Assembly: GCA_022846035.1 (NCBI GenBank)
Contig: AP025580.1
Location: forward strand, 1,550,001-1,614,000
Direction of reading: 5' to 3'
Source of the DNA: Christensenellaceae bacterium
GTDB taxonomy: Bacteria; Bacillota; Clostridia; Christensenellales; Christensenellaceae
Length of the DNA stretch: 64,000 nt
The notes below the pieces were generated by a model that ran no database searches, was not told the DNA's origin, and worked only from the letters and a program-made list of their open reading frames with translations. The position numbers and the translations under genes were made by a program. This document shows, piece after piece, positions 9,443-18,635 of the stretch (positions within the stretch are counted from its first letter, which is position 1; every line of letters begins with the position of its first letter).

Positions 9443-9809
9443 CGTACGTCCCTCGCTTTAGCTTTTTTTGCAGCGCCATCACGCCTTTGACCGTATATGC
9501 CGTGACCGCAAAGGTCACTACGGTAGAAATACAGCAGATTGCCAGAAAAGGAAGCAGATTATCTTTCAATAAATCAAACTGTTCCATGACCGCCACACCT
9601 GACGGAATAAAAAAGAAAGCCATATTTTTCAGTAAAAAATCTCCAAACTGTTCAATATGCCGTATTTTGATGATCTTTGCCAGCAAAAGGATAAAGAGCA
9701 GAATCATACTCAATACGCTGGTTGGTATCGGCAGGGGGATGACGAGCTTTAAAAGTTCCCCTAACAGGCATACCGCCAGCACGATACCGATTTGAAACAG
9801 GCTTTTCAC
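9435..9809 (-). CDS. lrgA: LrgA/CidA holin-like protein
   Basis: The 124-residue protein has four membrane segments and the family sequence LGELLKLVIPLPIPTSVLSMILLF followed by FFFIPSGVAVM. LrgA and CidA proteins resemble phage holins and are encoded next to an LrgB or CidB partner, as here. No two-component regulator gene (lytSR) or LysR gene (cidR) lies nearby to show control. Confidence 0.85.
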   Translation of the reverse strand: MKSLFQIGIVLAVCLLGELLKLVIPLPIPTSVLSMILLFILLLAKIIKIRHIEQFGDFLLKNMAFFFIPSGVAVMEQFDLLKDNLLPFLAICCISTVVTFAVTAYTVKGVMALQKKLKRGTYDE

Positions 9810-9887
9810 ATTACTTTCCTCTGATCTGTTAAAATTCCATACGTATGATTATAAACTTCCTTCCCCGCCACGGCAACCATTCTGCAT

Positions 9888-9916
9888 AAAAAAGAGCTGC
9901 CTGCGCAGCTCTTTTT
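9888..9916 (-). terminator. Bidirectional terminator between SIMPL gene and lrgA
   Basis: An 8-bp perfect stem (AGAGCTGC / GCAGCTCT) around a CTGC loop has A- and T-tracts on both sides. On the minus strand it follows the SIMPL-domain gene by about 16 bp. Confidence 0.7.
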
Positions 9917-9931
9917 GATATATTTCTCTTT

Positions 9932-10693
9932 TTATTGAATAAGATAAGTTCCCGACACCGTGGCCGATACCTCGATCTCCTGCGGCGTAACCTGCGTTGC
10001 CGCACCATCGGCCGCCGACGCCGTATCATAAAAGCCGCTTTCCCGATACGGCATTACGCCGCTGTCTGCGCCAGATTCCGTGATTGAAAGCGGTCGGGTA
10101 ATCGTATAGCCGCCCGCCATCGCCATTGCCTTGGCCTTTGTTCCCACCGACTCCATCGCCTTTGACAGCGCCTGCATATAGACCGTGTCTCGGTCCTGTA
10201 CATCAAAGGTCAGCGAATAAGTATAATTTGCGCCCGCCCCTGTGGCGGCGTCAATGACAGCGCCTACGGAACCGACGTTTTTTACGGTAATTTTATAGGT
10301 GTTCTCCATCACCGTCTTTTTGGCGTCGTCATAATCCTGGTAAACGTTGATATTCTGCGTCTGCATGTCGTCTTTTAAAACGCCCTGTTCCTCCACCGCC
10401 TTTAAAAAGGCGTCCGTGATTCGCGCATTTTCCTGCTGTGCCTGCTCGGCGCTGTTTCCCGTTGTTTTCACGCCGATGAAAATGTACGCGACGTCCGGCG
10501 CGACCTTGACCGTTTCCGTCGCGCTTAATGTGAGCGTGCTTTCGTTTTCCTGCTTTTCTTCCGCCGAAAGAGACGCGGACGCAGCCTGCGGCGCTTCGCT
10601 CTCAATCACCTGCGGCGAGCCAGCCGCACACCCTGTAATCGCGAAAATGCCGACGCACAAAAACGCGGCGGCAATAACCAAACTCTTTTTCAT
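9932..10693 (-). CDS. SIMPL-domain (DUF541) lipoprotein
   Basis: The 253-residue protein has a lipoprotein signal with lipobox ITGC. A SIMPL domain (YggE-like) follows: LSATETVKVAPDVAYIFIGV, then NARITDAFLKAVEEQGV and the closing KAMAMAGGYTITRPLSI. The function of the fold is not settled; members are linked to oxidative stress and signalling scaffolds. AGGAGG lies 7 nt before the ATG at 10693 and only 4 nt before the ATG at 10696, so the second is preferred. It is 61 bp downstream of an ECF sigma-factor gene on the same strand and may be in its operon or regulon. Confidence 0.8.
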   Translation of the reverse strand: MKKSLVIAAAFLCVGIFAITGCAAGSPQVIESEAPQAASASLSAEEKQENESTLTLSATETVKVAPDVAYIFIGVKTTGNSAEQAQQENARITDAFLKAVEEQGVLKDDMQTQNINVYQDYDDAKKTVMENTYKITVKNVGSVGAVIDAATGAGANYTYSLTFDVQDRDTVYMQALSKAMESVGTKAKAMAMAGGYTITRPLSITESGADSGVMPYRESGFYDTASAADGAATQVTPQEIEVSATVSGTYLIQ

Positions 10694-10754
10694 CATGATC
10701 CCTCCTAAAGTGCTTTTCTTATTAGACGCACCCGGTGGATATTATGTTCCCCTT

Positions 10755-11294
10755 TTATATAACCTGTTTTTCTTCCAGAATTTTGCGCAGCTTTTCGCGC
10801 GCGCGAAAAAGCCTTGATTTGACCGTGCCCGGCGTGATAGAAAGGATTTCCGCCACCTCTTCGTATTTCAGGCCCTCCATGTCCTTTAGTACCAAAACCG
10901 AGCGGTATTTCTCGCTCAGCTCCTCTACCGCCGTCCGGATCCCCCTCCCAAGCTCGCTGTTTTCCGCCTGTTCGTCTGGATTCCCTTCACGGCTCACCGC
11001 CGCATCGCTGTATTCCTCCATAGGCACGGACGGCCTGCGGGCGCGCAGCGCATCCAGGCAGGTATTCGCCACTACGCGGTACATCCATGTAGAAAAAGCA
11101 GACTGGAACGAAAATTTCCGGATACTTCGGTACATTTTTATAATCGCGTCCTGCGCCGCATCCTGTGCGTCAAAGCTGTTCTGCATGAATTTATACGCTA
11201 TATTGTATATTTTATTTTCATACTTACCGATCAATGCGCAAAAAGCGTCGCCGTCTCCTTTTTGCGCCATCAGTATCCATTCTCTTTCCTGCAT
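10755..11294 (-). CDS. ECF-type RNA polymerase sigma factor
   Basis: Region 2 (about residues 20-75) reads FDAQDAAQDAIIKMYRSI followed by FSTWMYRVVANTCLDALR, and region 4 (about 115-170) reads YRSVLVLKDMEGLKYEEVA and TPGTVKSRLFRAREKL. The two-domain layout without region 3 is that of a group 4 (ECF, SigW-like) sigma factor. The frame is open to 11381, but the ATG at 11294 (MQEREW) follows AAGGGCGG and gives the usual ECF length of about 179 residues. No obvious anti-sigma gene follows; the SIMPL lipoprotein gene occupies that place, which makes it a candidate partner or target (inference). Confidence 0.88.
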   Translation of the reverse strand: MQEREWILMAQKGDGDAFCALIGKYENKIYNIAYKFMQNSFDAQDAAQDAIIKMYRSIRKFSFQSAFSTWMYRVVANTCLDALRARRPSVPMEEYSDAAVSREGNPDEQAENSELGRGIRTAVEELSEKYRSVLVLKDMEGLKYEEVAEILSITPGTVKSRLFRAREKLRKILEEKQVI

Positions 11295-11444
11295 AACCGC
11301 CCTTATTTCAAACCGGATCAATTCATGAAATGAACGTACCTGTTGTAATGTCAAAGTATCCGCCGAAAAAGAGGCGGACACCTATATAATTATAACATGG
11401 CAAATATAAAATATCAAAGTCATGTGGGTGAGAAATGTGCCTTT

Positions 11445-12581
11445 TTAAAGGCATAGAAAATCGCTTACTTTCTCCCGCTCTCCGGTAAGGATATAGTATC
11501 CCGCCCTTGTCGAGCTGTCCACAACTCCCGCAGGGTCCACTTTCCCGACCGGACTTTCCTCCGCGATAATGCCGGGAGCGATACGCCGGATCTGTTCTAA
11601 CGCGTCAATATCTGCCTGTGAAAATACAAAACGTATTCCTGCGGCGCTGTTTTCATGCGTTTTTGCACAGCCCGGTTCCTTTCCGCACGCAACGTCAATC
11701 ACCATCTTCAGAAAATCATATCCGGTTGAAAGCGGCACGAGGTGCGAGCCGATACAATCACCGCCCATACGCGCGCCTATTTCTATGACCCTTACTTCCC
11801 CCTCCGGCGTAAGCTTGAATTCCGTATGCGAGGCACCCGCTTCGATCCCTAAAGCATCCAGCGCGCAAAACACGGCCGCCCTGATCTCATCGCTTTTTTC
11901 TTGCGCAATATCGGCAGGCTGCATGTGCCCCGTCTCGATGTAATGCGGTACGCCCGTGGTAAACTTTTGGGTGAGCGCAAGCATCGTGTGACGGCCGCCA
12001 AAAGAAATGCATTCGCAGCTATATTCCTCGCCTTCTATAAATTCTTCCACAATAGCCTTTTGCTCAAATGAATACGCCATGGCCGTATCGACCGCCCCCG
12101 CAAGTCCGGCTTCCGACTCCACCCTCATAATTCCCCTGCTTCCCGAACGGTCCGTCGGTTTGACAATCACCGGATAGCGCATTTCTTTCGGCAGCGTTTT
12201 CCGGTATGCATCCGCAAGGAAAAAACGCGGCGTGGGCACTCCCGCCGCTAAAAATGCCTCCCGCATCAGAAATTTATTGGTGGTATGCAGTGTGCATTGC
12301 CTGCTGTTACAGGCAAGTCCCAGTTCCTCGGCGATATAATTTACCGTCAAGGTAGCAAGGTCGGAAGCAATGGATACAATGCCCTCCGGCTGCATTGCGC
12401 GGCATACTTCCAATATCTGTACCTTTTCCACAATGCTGACCGGATAGAAGAAATCCGCCGTTTTCTCTCCCGGCGCATCGCATTTCCAGGCAAACACATG
12501 CGTTTCATAACCCATTTCTTTCGCTTTGCGGATAAGCGGATCCTGGAACTCGCCCGCTCCGATAATCGCAAGTCTTTTCAT
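11445..12581 (-). CDS. ATP-grasp family carboxylate-amine ligase
   Basis: The 378-residue protein begins with a Rossmann-like pre-ATP-grasp segment (MKRLAIIGAGEFQDPLI). An ATP-grasp core follows: YPVIVKPTDRSGSRGI binds ATP, VEEFIEGEEYSCE forms the hinge and VIEIGARMGGDCIG holds the metal-binding Glu/Asn-type residues. Such enzymes activate a carboxylate as acyl phosphate and join it to an amine or thiol. Its start overlaps the aminotransferase gene by 4 bp, so the two probably act in one pathway, perhaps joining an acid to an amino-sugar. The substrate cannot be read from sequence. Confidence 0.85.
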   Translation of the reverse strand: MKRLAIIGAGEFQDPLIRKAKEMGYETHVFAWKCDAPGEKTADFFYPVSIVEKVQILEVCRAMQPEGIVSIASDLATLTVNYIAEELGLACNSRQCTLHTTNKFLMREAFLAAGVPTPRFFLADAYRKTLPKEMRYPVIVKPTDRSGSRGIMRVESEAGLAGAVDTAMAYSFEQKAIVEEFIEGEEYSCECISFGGRHTMLALTQKFTTGVPHYIETGHMQPADIAQEKSDEIRAAVFCALDALGIEAGASHTEFKLTPEGEVRVIEIGARMGGDCIGSHLVPLSTGYDFLKMVIDVACGKEPGCAKTHENSAAGIRFVFSQADIDALEQIRRIAPGIIAEESPVGKVDPAGVVDSSTRAGYYILTGEREKVSDFLCL

Positions 12582-13723
12582 TTTACAGCACCCTTATGAT
12601 AATAGAATTCATAGATATTACGTATCACGTACTCAATGTCGTCGCTATTCATCCCATAGTAAAGCGGCAGACGAACAATCCTCTCACTTTCTTTGGTCGT
12701 GTAATTATCTTCTCCACAAAAGCGCGCAAACCGTTTTCCGGCGGGAGCGCTGTGCAGCGGGATATAATGGAAAACCGCCTCAATATATTTGCTTCGTAAA
12801 AAAGCAATCAGTTCCGTGCGTTCCTCAAGGTCCTTTGTCTTTAAGTAATACATATGCGCATTGTGCATGCAGCCTTCCGGAATGTTCGGACGTTCGACCA
12901 GCCCCTCTTCACTTAATTTCCTAAACCCTACATGGTACTGGTTCCAGCTCTTAAGCCTATTGTCGAGAATTTTCCTGGCCCGTTCAAGCTGTGCCAAAAG
13001 ATACGCGGCGTTAATATCGCTGGGCAGATAAGAGGATCCGCAGTCCACCCAGGTATATTTATCCGTTTGTCCACGGAAAAACTTACTGCGGTTCGTTCCC
13101 TTTTCCCTGACAACCTCCGCTCTTTCGGCATATACCGCATCGCGGAACAATATGGCCCCGCCTTCGCCCATACTGAAATTCTTGGTCTCATGAAAGCTGA
13201 AACAGCCGAAATCTCCTATCGTCCCCAGCATTCTGCCCTTATAGGAAGAAAGAACCGCCTGCGCAGCGTCTTCCACGACAAGCAGGCCATGCTTTTTGGC
13301 AATACGGTTTATTTCATCCATTTCGCATGCAATGCCTGCATAATGCACGGGAACGATCGCTTTCGTTTTTTCCGTAATCGCATCTTCGATCAGCTTTTCA
13401 TCGATATTCATCGTATCCGGACGAATATCCACAAAAACAATCTTTGCACCGCGCAATACGAAAGCATCCGCCGTCGAAACGAATGTATAGGAGGGCATGA
13501 TGATCTCGTCTTCCGGACTGATATTGCACAAAAGCGCCGCCATCTCAAGCGCGTGCGTACAGGACGTCGTCAAAAACACATTTGGTACCTTGCAATTCAT
13601 TTTCAGCCATTGACTGCATCTTTGCGTAAATTCTCCGTCGCCGCATATCTGATGATTCTCTATCGCCTTTTTGACATATTGTAGGCTTTTGGGCGCGCAA
13701 GGCGGAACGTTAAAACTAATCAT
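12578..13723 (-). CDS. PLP-dependent sugar aminotransferase (DegT/DnrJ/EryC1, WecE-like)
   Basis: The 381-residue protein is typical of the family: GDGEFTQRCSQWL near the N-terminus, TTSCTHALEMAALL, MPSYTFVSTADAFV, and VEDAAQA. The PLP-binding lysine lies in FSFHETKNFSMGEGGA. The closest pattern I recognise is dTDP-4-amino-4,6-dideoxygalactose transaminase, which transfers an amino group from glutamate to a nucleotide-linked keto sugar. It is coupled to the ATP-grasp gene (4-bp overlap) and preceded by a membrane glycosyltransferase-like gene, which suggests a surface glycan modification locus. Confidence 0.88.
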   Translation of the reverse strand: MISFNVPPCAPKSLQYVKKAIENHQICGDGEFTQRCSQWLKMNCKVPNVFLTTSCTHALEMAALLCNISPEDEIIMPSYTFVSTADAFVLRGAKIVFVDIRPDTMNIDEKLIEDAITEKTKAIVPVHYAGIACEMDEINRIAKKHGLLVVEDAAQAVLSSYKGRMLGTIGDFGCFSFHETKNFSMGEGGAILFRDAVYAERAEVVREKGTNRSKFFRGQTDKYTWVDCGSSYLPSDINAAYLLAQLERARKILDNRLKSWNQYHVGFRKLSEEGLVERPNIPEGCMHNAHMYYLKTKDLEERTELIAFLRSKYIEAVFHYIPLHSAPAGKRFARFCGEDNYTTKESERIVRLPLYYGMNSDDIEYVIRNIYEFYYHKGAVK

Positions 13724-13740
13724 ATATTATCTCCTTATTC

Positions 13741-15132
13741 TTATTGATATGCCGGTAAAAACACGCCGAAACAGCAATAAAGCGTTATCGCTATGATCGC
13801 GGTTGCCAGCACGGCTACCAATACGGTTGTTGTCTTTTTATTTTTACACAGCTTATCCAATACCGTTTTGATCCCTGCCGTTACAAAAAGCATCAGGGGC
13901 AGCAGGCAGGAAAGGACGTATCTGCCCTGCGGCTGATAATCGCTCGCATAGGAATAGTACATACTTAAGAGGACCGGAATAACGATCGCAAACGCCATAC
14001 ATATCCCCAGCAGCCATTTTTTCTTTTTTCCTGCTATGTGCTTACTTTTTACAAAGGTAACGAACGCCGTCAAACAGCCCGCAAATCCGGCTGCAAAAAT
14101 CACAGTATACACAAGATATATCCAAATTGGTAGCCAAATATCCATCGAGCCAAAGCATCCGATCATACTCAAATAAGTACTTTTCAGCCATCCCATGGGC
14201 AGCAACATCCCCGCAATCGAAACCCCCTGCCGTTCCACTGTCTGCATCTGCGAAGACTTCAGGGCATCGGCAGCGTACATTTCCTGGTAATGTTCCGTAG
14301 TCGCAAAACCAAGGACATCCCCGTCATAGATCATATAATTGCGGATAAACCACCACGCCGCGATGGCAAGGAATAAACCTGCAGCCACATAAATTTTTCT
14401 ACGAAACTCCCTTTCCCTGAAATGCCGCCTGTCCATCAGCAGGTTGGACACAAAAAAGAGGATGGCGCTCAGGAGCAGGAAGCCGTATGCATTGTAATAG
14501 GAAAGCGCACAAAGCCCCATGCCGATCCCCAGGATGACGCAGCTTTTAAGCGGCCATTTTTCCTTTAATCCCATCACCCATGCAAGCATAATCAGCGAGG
14601 TTGAAAAAATCGCCATCATATCATTGTTGATATATGTGCCGAGAAAAACGAACTGCGGCAAAAACGCCACCAGGATCACAAACAGCCATCTGTATACTTT
14701 CTGCCGGAATAGGTATGCCGCAATTTTAAAGCACACCCATACCGTGAGCGTGGCAAAAATGACGTTTACAAGACGCGCCGCCATAAAAAGAATGTAGGGG
14801 TCGCCTGTAAAAAGCCCCGCAATTTTCATGAAAGCCACGCCTATGATCTGTGAAAAGTATGGCGCGAACCCGTAGGAAATCCCCCACTGGGGATTGCGAA
14901 TCTCTTCCTCCGCGCCATGCGGCAGATATCCATTCTGGAAGATGAACTGCGGAATCTGGTAACGCATGGCTTCATCCGGCGCGGCAAACGGGGGCTGCGC
15001 AAGGTTCCAGAAAAAATAGAATAAAAAAACAAGAGCCAGAAAGACGATATGTTCCCGCTTTAAAACATCCCAAATTGCTTTTTTTCCTATCCCTGCATCC
15101 ATTCTATCCGTAACCTTTTCGCCTCGCGCCAT
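13741..15132 (-). CDS. Polytopic membrane glycosyltransferase-like protein
   Basis: The 463-residue protein has a cytoplasmic N-terminus and about 10-12 hydrophobic segments. The first external loop contains PPFAAPDEAMRYQIPQFIF, an acidic DE motif like those of GT-C glycosyltransferases and DUF2142 proteins, which use lipid-linked sugar donors outside the membrane. I infer a role in transferring a sugar to a surface polymer, consistent with the sugar aminotransferase gene 17 bp downstream. The acceptor and donor are unknown. Confidence 0.65.
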   Translation of the reverse strand: MARGEKVTDRMDAGIGKKAIWDVLKREHIVFLALVFLFYFFWNLAQPPFAAPDEAMRYQIPQFIFQNGYLPHGAEEEIRNPQWGISYGFAPYFSQIIGVAFMKIAGLFTGDPYILFMAARLVNVIFATLTVWVCFKIAAYLFRQKVYRWLFVILVAFLPQFVFLGTYINNDMMAIFSTSLIMLAWVMGLKEKWPLKSCVILGIGMGLCALSYYNAYGFLLLSAILFFVSNLLMDRRHFREREFRRKIYVAAGLFLAIAAWWFIRNYMIYDGDVLGFATTEHYQEMYAADALKSSQMQTVERQGVSIAGMLLPMGWLKSTYLSMIGCFGSMDIWLPIWIYLVYTVIFAAGFAGCLTAFVTFVKSKHIAGKKKKWLLGICMAFAIVIPVLLSMYYSYASDYQPQGRYVLSCLLPLMLFVTAGIKTVLDKLCKNKKTTTVLVAVLATAIIAITLYCCFGVFLPAYQ

Positions 15133-15440
15133 TACGCTGTGCCCGACCCTGTTCCTATCCTAAAATGCAATTGTATCCTGTATGTATCATACGCTGTTTC
15201 AGGTATTGCTAATCCAGAATTTTTTCATACCTGCTAAAGCCTATCACAAAGCTTACGTTTCCGCAACGAAATACATACGCTTTTAGAAAATGTTAAAGAA
15301 AATTTAAAAAACAAGAAAGAGTTGCGCAAAACGCCCCCGATAACCAGGAGCAGAAACAAGCTATTGGAACGCTAAACACAATGTTGTCAGAAAATAAAAA
15401 TCAGTCGTTGAAAAAATGGCGCCTATTCCGCATAAAAATC
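15133..15440. other. AT-rich intergenic stretch
   Basis: These 308 bp lie between the membrane glycosyltransferase gene and the tRNA terminator, both read leftward. I see no reading frame with a ribosome site and no clear RNA gene. Runs of A are frequent around 15290-15330. The promoter of the glycan cluster should be in its left part. Confidence 0.5.
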
Positions 15441-15470
15441 AAAAAAACCTCTAACCCGTATAGTTAAAGG
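15441..15470 (-). terminator. Terminator of the tRNA-Leu transcript
   Basis: On the minus strand an 8-bp stem (CCTTTAAC / GTTAGAGG) with a 7-nt loop is followed by seven T. It lies 10 bp beyond the CCA end of the tRNA. Confidence 0.65.
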
Positions 15471-15479
15471 CTTTTTCTC

Positions 15480-15566
15480 TGGTGCCGAAGGTGGGAATCG
15501 AACCCACACGGTATCGCTACCACAGGATTTTGAGTCCAGCGCGTCTGCCAGTTCCACCACTTCGGC
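15480..15566 (-). tRNA. tRNA-Leu (anticodon CAA)
   Basis: The minus strand folds into an 87-nt class II tRNA including encoded CCA. The acceptor stem is GCCGAAG / CTTCGGC, the D-arm contains GGTGGAACTGGCAGAC and the anticodon loop is CTCAAAA with anticodon CAA. A long variable arm follows, and the T-arm reads GTGGGTTCGATTCCCAC. The long variable arm and the anticodon identify leucine (UUG codon). Confidence 0.95.
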
Positions 15567-15585
15567 TTTAATAATCGACTTACAA

Positions 15586-15614
15586 ATAATAGCATACGCC
15601 CTCAAAAAAGTCAA
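15586..15614 (-). promoter_or_regulatory. Sigma-A type promoter of tRNA-Leu
   Basis: On the minus strand TTGACT (15614-15609) and TATTAT (15591-15586) are separated by 17 bp. The -10 box ends 19 bp before the mature tRNA 5' end. Confidence 0.7.
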
Positions 15615-15735
15615 TGCGGAAAACGTCCTCCCGCCCGCTAAGATTAAGGCTCCTTTCACTTGCTTTTCATATAGTTTTCACATACGGGCTTCATAATAAA
15701 CATACGATCAAAATCAAAAACGTTCAGGAGGCGTT

Positions 15736-17952
15736 ATGAGTACAACTAAGAAGAAAAAAAAGATGACTAAGAAAAAACTGGCGCTAATCATTGCCATTGT
15801 TGTTGCGGCGGCTTTGCTCGTAGTCTTTTTATTGCCCAACTTTTTCCGCGATAATTCCCTTTCCATGACCTCCGTCATGCGGACGGCTACCGTTACAAAA
15901 GGTACGATCGAGACAACCGTCGTAGGCTCTGGAAATCTGACCGCGCAAAATACCGTTGATGTGATGATCCCAACGGATATAACGGTGGAAAGCGTGCTCG
16001 TCGAAGAAGGCGATACGGTCAACGAAGGCGACACCCTCGCCACACTGGACGCCGTATCCCTGCAAACAGCCCTTACCAGCGTACAGTCGCAGCTTTCTTC
16101 CCTTGATTCGGAAATCAACAGCGCAAAGGACGATACCTCATCTAAATACATCACAACGTCCGTTTCTGGCCGCGTAAAACAGATTTTCGCTGAATCCGGC
16201 ACGGAAACGCAGGCCACCATTTCCGATAACGGTTCGCTTCTGGTACTGTCCATAGACGGTAAAATGAAAGTCGCTTTCCAACCTGCTTTTACTGACGGGC
16301 TTTCCGCAGGCAGCGAGGTTACGGTCACGCTTTCTGATGGAAGTACGGTAACGGGCAGCGTCGTATCCGTTTCTGCGGATTCCTGCGTCGTAACGATGAC
16401 GGACAACGGTCCTGCCTGCGGCGATTCGGTAACAGTTTCAAACTCGGACGGCGCCCAGATTGGTTCGGGCACGCTGGAAATCAACACGCCTATCGAAATT
16501 CTTGGAAATGCGGGCGTTGTTTCGAGCGTCGACGTTTCCTTAAATGAAAGCGTCAGCAGCGGCAGCACATTGATCACGCTGACCGAAGCAGGCGTTTCCC
16601 AGGAATATGTTTCACTCCTTTCACAGCGTAAGCAGTATGAGGACGTACTGCGTATCTTGTTAAAATGTGCCCAGACGAATACGGTTACCGCCGAAACAAG
16701 CGGCACCATCGGCAGTGTTTCTATAAGCGGTACGGCAGACCCCTCCTCTTCTTCCGGCAGTTCACTCTCCCAGTCCTCGACGCAAGCAGCGTCCGCTATG
16801 GCTGCCGTATCTGGCTCCTTGCCTGAATCCGGTAGCTCCATCAGCCTGCTTTCAGAGAGCCTCAAAAACGATACCACGCCAGCAACTATAACGCCTATTA
16901 CCGGTATCACAGAAATTTATATCGATCATCCGGTCACAGGCAATACGCCGCAAACGACAATTATGTCCGGAAACGGGTATACCGGCAGCATCCAGTGGAA
17001 TCCGTCCGACGCTGAGTTTGTTGCGGATACCTCGTATACTGCGCTCGTTACGCTGACCGCAGACAGTGATCATCAATTTGCTGCGGATGCAGCGCTAAAT
17101 GTCGCGGGAGCACAGATCGACCCGCAGAGCATTGCCGTGAGCGACGAAGCACAGGGGAATACGTTGACGTTCAGCGCCGTCTTCCCTGCAACATCCAAGG
17201 CGGATACCGCTCAGGTCTCGGATGCGGGCGGCGATTCGTCCGTTTCCATGTTCGCAGGCGGATCATCCGGCGCCTCTGCCTCCATGCCATCGGGTGGCTC
17301 CGTTTCCACGACCATATCCACAACATCTTCATCTGATACTTCTACAAGTGAAAGTTCGCTGCTGCAATCGGCATTTACGATTTCTACAGGCAAAGCGGAC
17401 ACGCTTACGGTAAATATCGATGAACTGGATATTATGTCCGTGCAGACAGATCAGGACGTTACCATCGTTTTGGATGCGCTTCCCGACGATACTTTCCATG
17501 GAAAGGTCGTCAAAATATCGGCCTCTGGCAATATACAGTCTGGCGTTACCACCTATCCCGTAACGATTGCGTTGACGGATGCAGGCGACGCCAGCATCAT
17601 GGCCGGCATGAACGCTACTGCCACCATTTCTATCGCCACCAGCGAGGACGTCTTGCTGATTCCGCTCGACGCGCTTCAGGAGTCCGGCAACGAACAGTTT
17701 GTACTGATTGCCGGAGATACGCCGATCAGCGAAGAAAGCGGCATGGGCGAACGCCGCACCGTAGAAACAGGCCTTTCGGATGGTACTAACGTTGAAATTA
17801 TATCCGGTCTTTCCGAGGGTGAACAGATCATATATGCGGAATCTGCTTCCACAGATTCATCAGAAACGCAATCCGGCTTTCCGGGTGGTATGGGTGGCAA
17901 CATGAGCGGCGGTATGCCCGGCGAAATGCCTGGCGGCCCCATGGGCGGCTAA
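15736..17952 (+). CDS. MacA/HlyD-like efflux adaptor subunit
   Basis: The 738-residue protein has a lysine-rich cytoplasmic start, one membrane segment (about residues 15-36) and a barrel-sandwich (lipoyl-like) half-motif ESVLVEEGDTVNEGDTLATL. The second half and beta-barrel come near the C-terminus (TATISIATSEDVLLIPLDAL, then VETGLSDGTNVEIISGL). It would sit outside the membrane and link the ABC pump encoded next to it to substrate or wall. It is much longer than usual MacA proteins. The extra length is a Ser/Thr/Ala-rich middle (about 330-560) and a Gly/Met-rich tail repeating GGM and PGE units. The start follows CAGGAGG at good spacing. A long antisense frame is a shadow. Confidence 0.85.
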   Translation: MSTTKKKKKMTKKKLALIIAIVVAAALLVVFLLPNFFRDNSLSMTSVMRTATVTKGTIETTVVGSGNLTAQNTVDVMIPTDITVESVLVEEGDTVNEGDTLATLDAVSLQTALTSVQSQLSSLDSEINSAKDDTSSKYITTSVSGRVKQIFAESGTETQATISDNGSLLVLSIDGKMKVAFQPAFTDGLSAGSEVTVTLSDGSTVTGSVVSVSADSCVVTMTDNGPACGDSVTVSNSDGAQIGSGTLEINTPIEILGNAGVVSSVDVSLNESVSSGSTLITLTEAGVSQEYVSLLSQRKQYEDVLRILLKCAQTNTVTAETSGTIGSVSISGTADPSSSSGSSLSQSSTQAASAMAAVSGSLPESGSSISLLSESLKNDTTPATITPITGITEIYIDHPVTGNTPQTTIMSGNGYTGSIQWNPSDAEFVADTSYTALVTLTADSDHQFAADAALNVAGAQIDPQSIAVSDEAQGNTLTFSAVFPATSKADTAQVSDAGGDSSVSMFAGGSSGASASMPSGGSVSTTISTTSSSDTSTSESSLLQSAFTISTGKADTLTVNIDELDIMSVQTDQDVTIVLDALPDDTFHGKVVKISASGNIQSGVTTYPVTIALTDAGDASIMAGMNATATISIATSEDVLLIPLDALQESGNEQFVLIAGDTPISEESGMGERRTVETGLSDGTNVEIISGLSEGEQIIYAESASTDSSETQSGFPGGMGGNMSGGMPGEMPGGPMGG

Positions 17953-17964
17953 GGAGGACAGCTT

Positions 17965-18633
17965 ATGATTCAAATGACAGACGTTTCCAAGGTATACGAG
18001 ATCGGCAACGAAAAACTATACGCCTTAAACCACGCGACCCTCAGGATAGAGGACGGCGAGTTCGTGGCCATCATCGGCCCTTCAGGCAGTGGTAAATCAA
18101 CGCTTATGAACATCATTGGCTGCCTCGATACTGCTGACAGCGGCGAATATATGCTGGACGGCCAGGCCATCGATGACTATTCTGAGGATGAGCTCACGCG
18201 CGTACGCAATTTCAAGATCGGTTTTGTTTTTCAAAACTTTAACCTGCTGAGCAAGCTAAGCGCTCTTGAAAATGTAGAGCTCCCCCTGATTTACCAGGGC
18301 CTGCAAAAAAAAGAATACCACCAGCGCGCAATCGATGCGCTGGCGCGTATGGGACTTTCGGAACGTATCCGCCATAAACCCTCCGAACTTTCCGGCGGTC
18401 AGCAGCAGCGCGTTGCCATTGCGCGCGCGCTGGTCACCAACCCTTCGTTGATTTTGGCGGACGAACCTACCGGAAACCTCGACCACAAAACGGGAGCGGA
18501 AATACTGGAACTCTTTTCTGAATTGCATAAAAACGGCAATACCATTGTTCTGATCACGCACGACGACGGAATCGCCCGACAGGCGCAGCGTCGGATCAGG
18601 ATATTGGACGGCAGGGTTATGGAGGGCGCATAA
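17965..18633 (+). CDS. MacB-like ABC transporter ATPase
   Basis: The 222-residue ATPase has Walker A GPSGSGKST (residues 35-43), Q-loop FVFQNFNLL, signature LSGGQQQR and Walker B LILADEPTGNLD, then ITHDDGIARQAQR. The layout is that of the LolD/MacB/FtsE group. It should energise the permease encoded 2 bp downstream. It begins 12 bp after the adaptor stop, behind AAGGAGG, so the three genes form one operon. Confidence 0.93.
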   Translation: MIQMTDVSKVYEIGNEKLYALNHATLRIEDGEFVAIIGPSGSGKSTLMNIIGCLDTADSGEYMLDGQAIDDYSEDELTRVRNFKIGFVFQNFNLLSKLSALENVELPLIYQGLQKKEYHQRAIDALARMGLSERIRHKPSELSGGQQQRVAIARALVTNPSLILADEPTGNLDHKTGAEILELFSELHKNGNTIVLITHDDGIARQAQRRIRILDGRVMEGA

Positions 18634-18635
18634 GT

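Noticed and set aside
15714-16910. 398-codon minus-strand frame over the efflux adaptor
   Set aside because: Low-complexity Ser/Val/Glu translation produced by the Ser/Thr-rich adaptor gene on the other strand; no ribosome site or domain.
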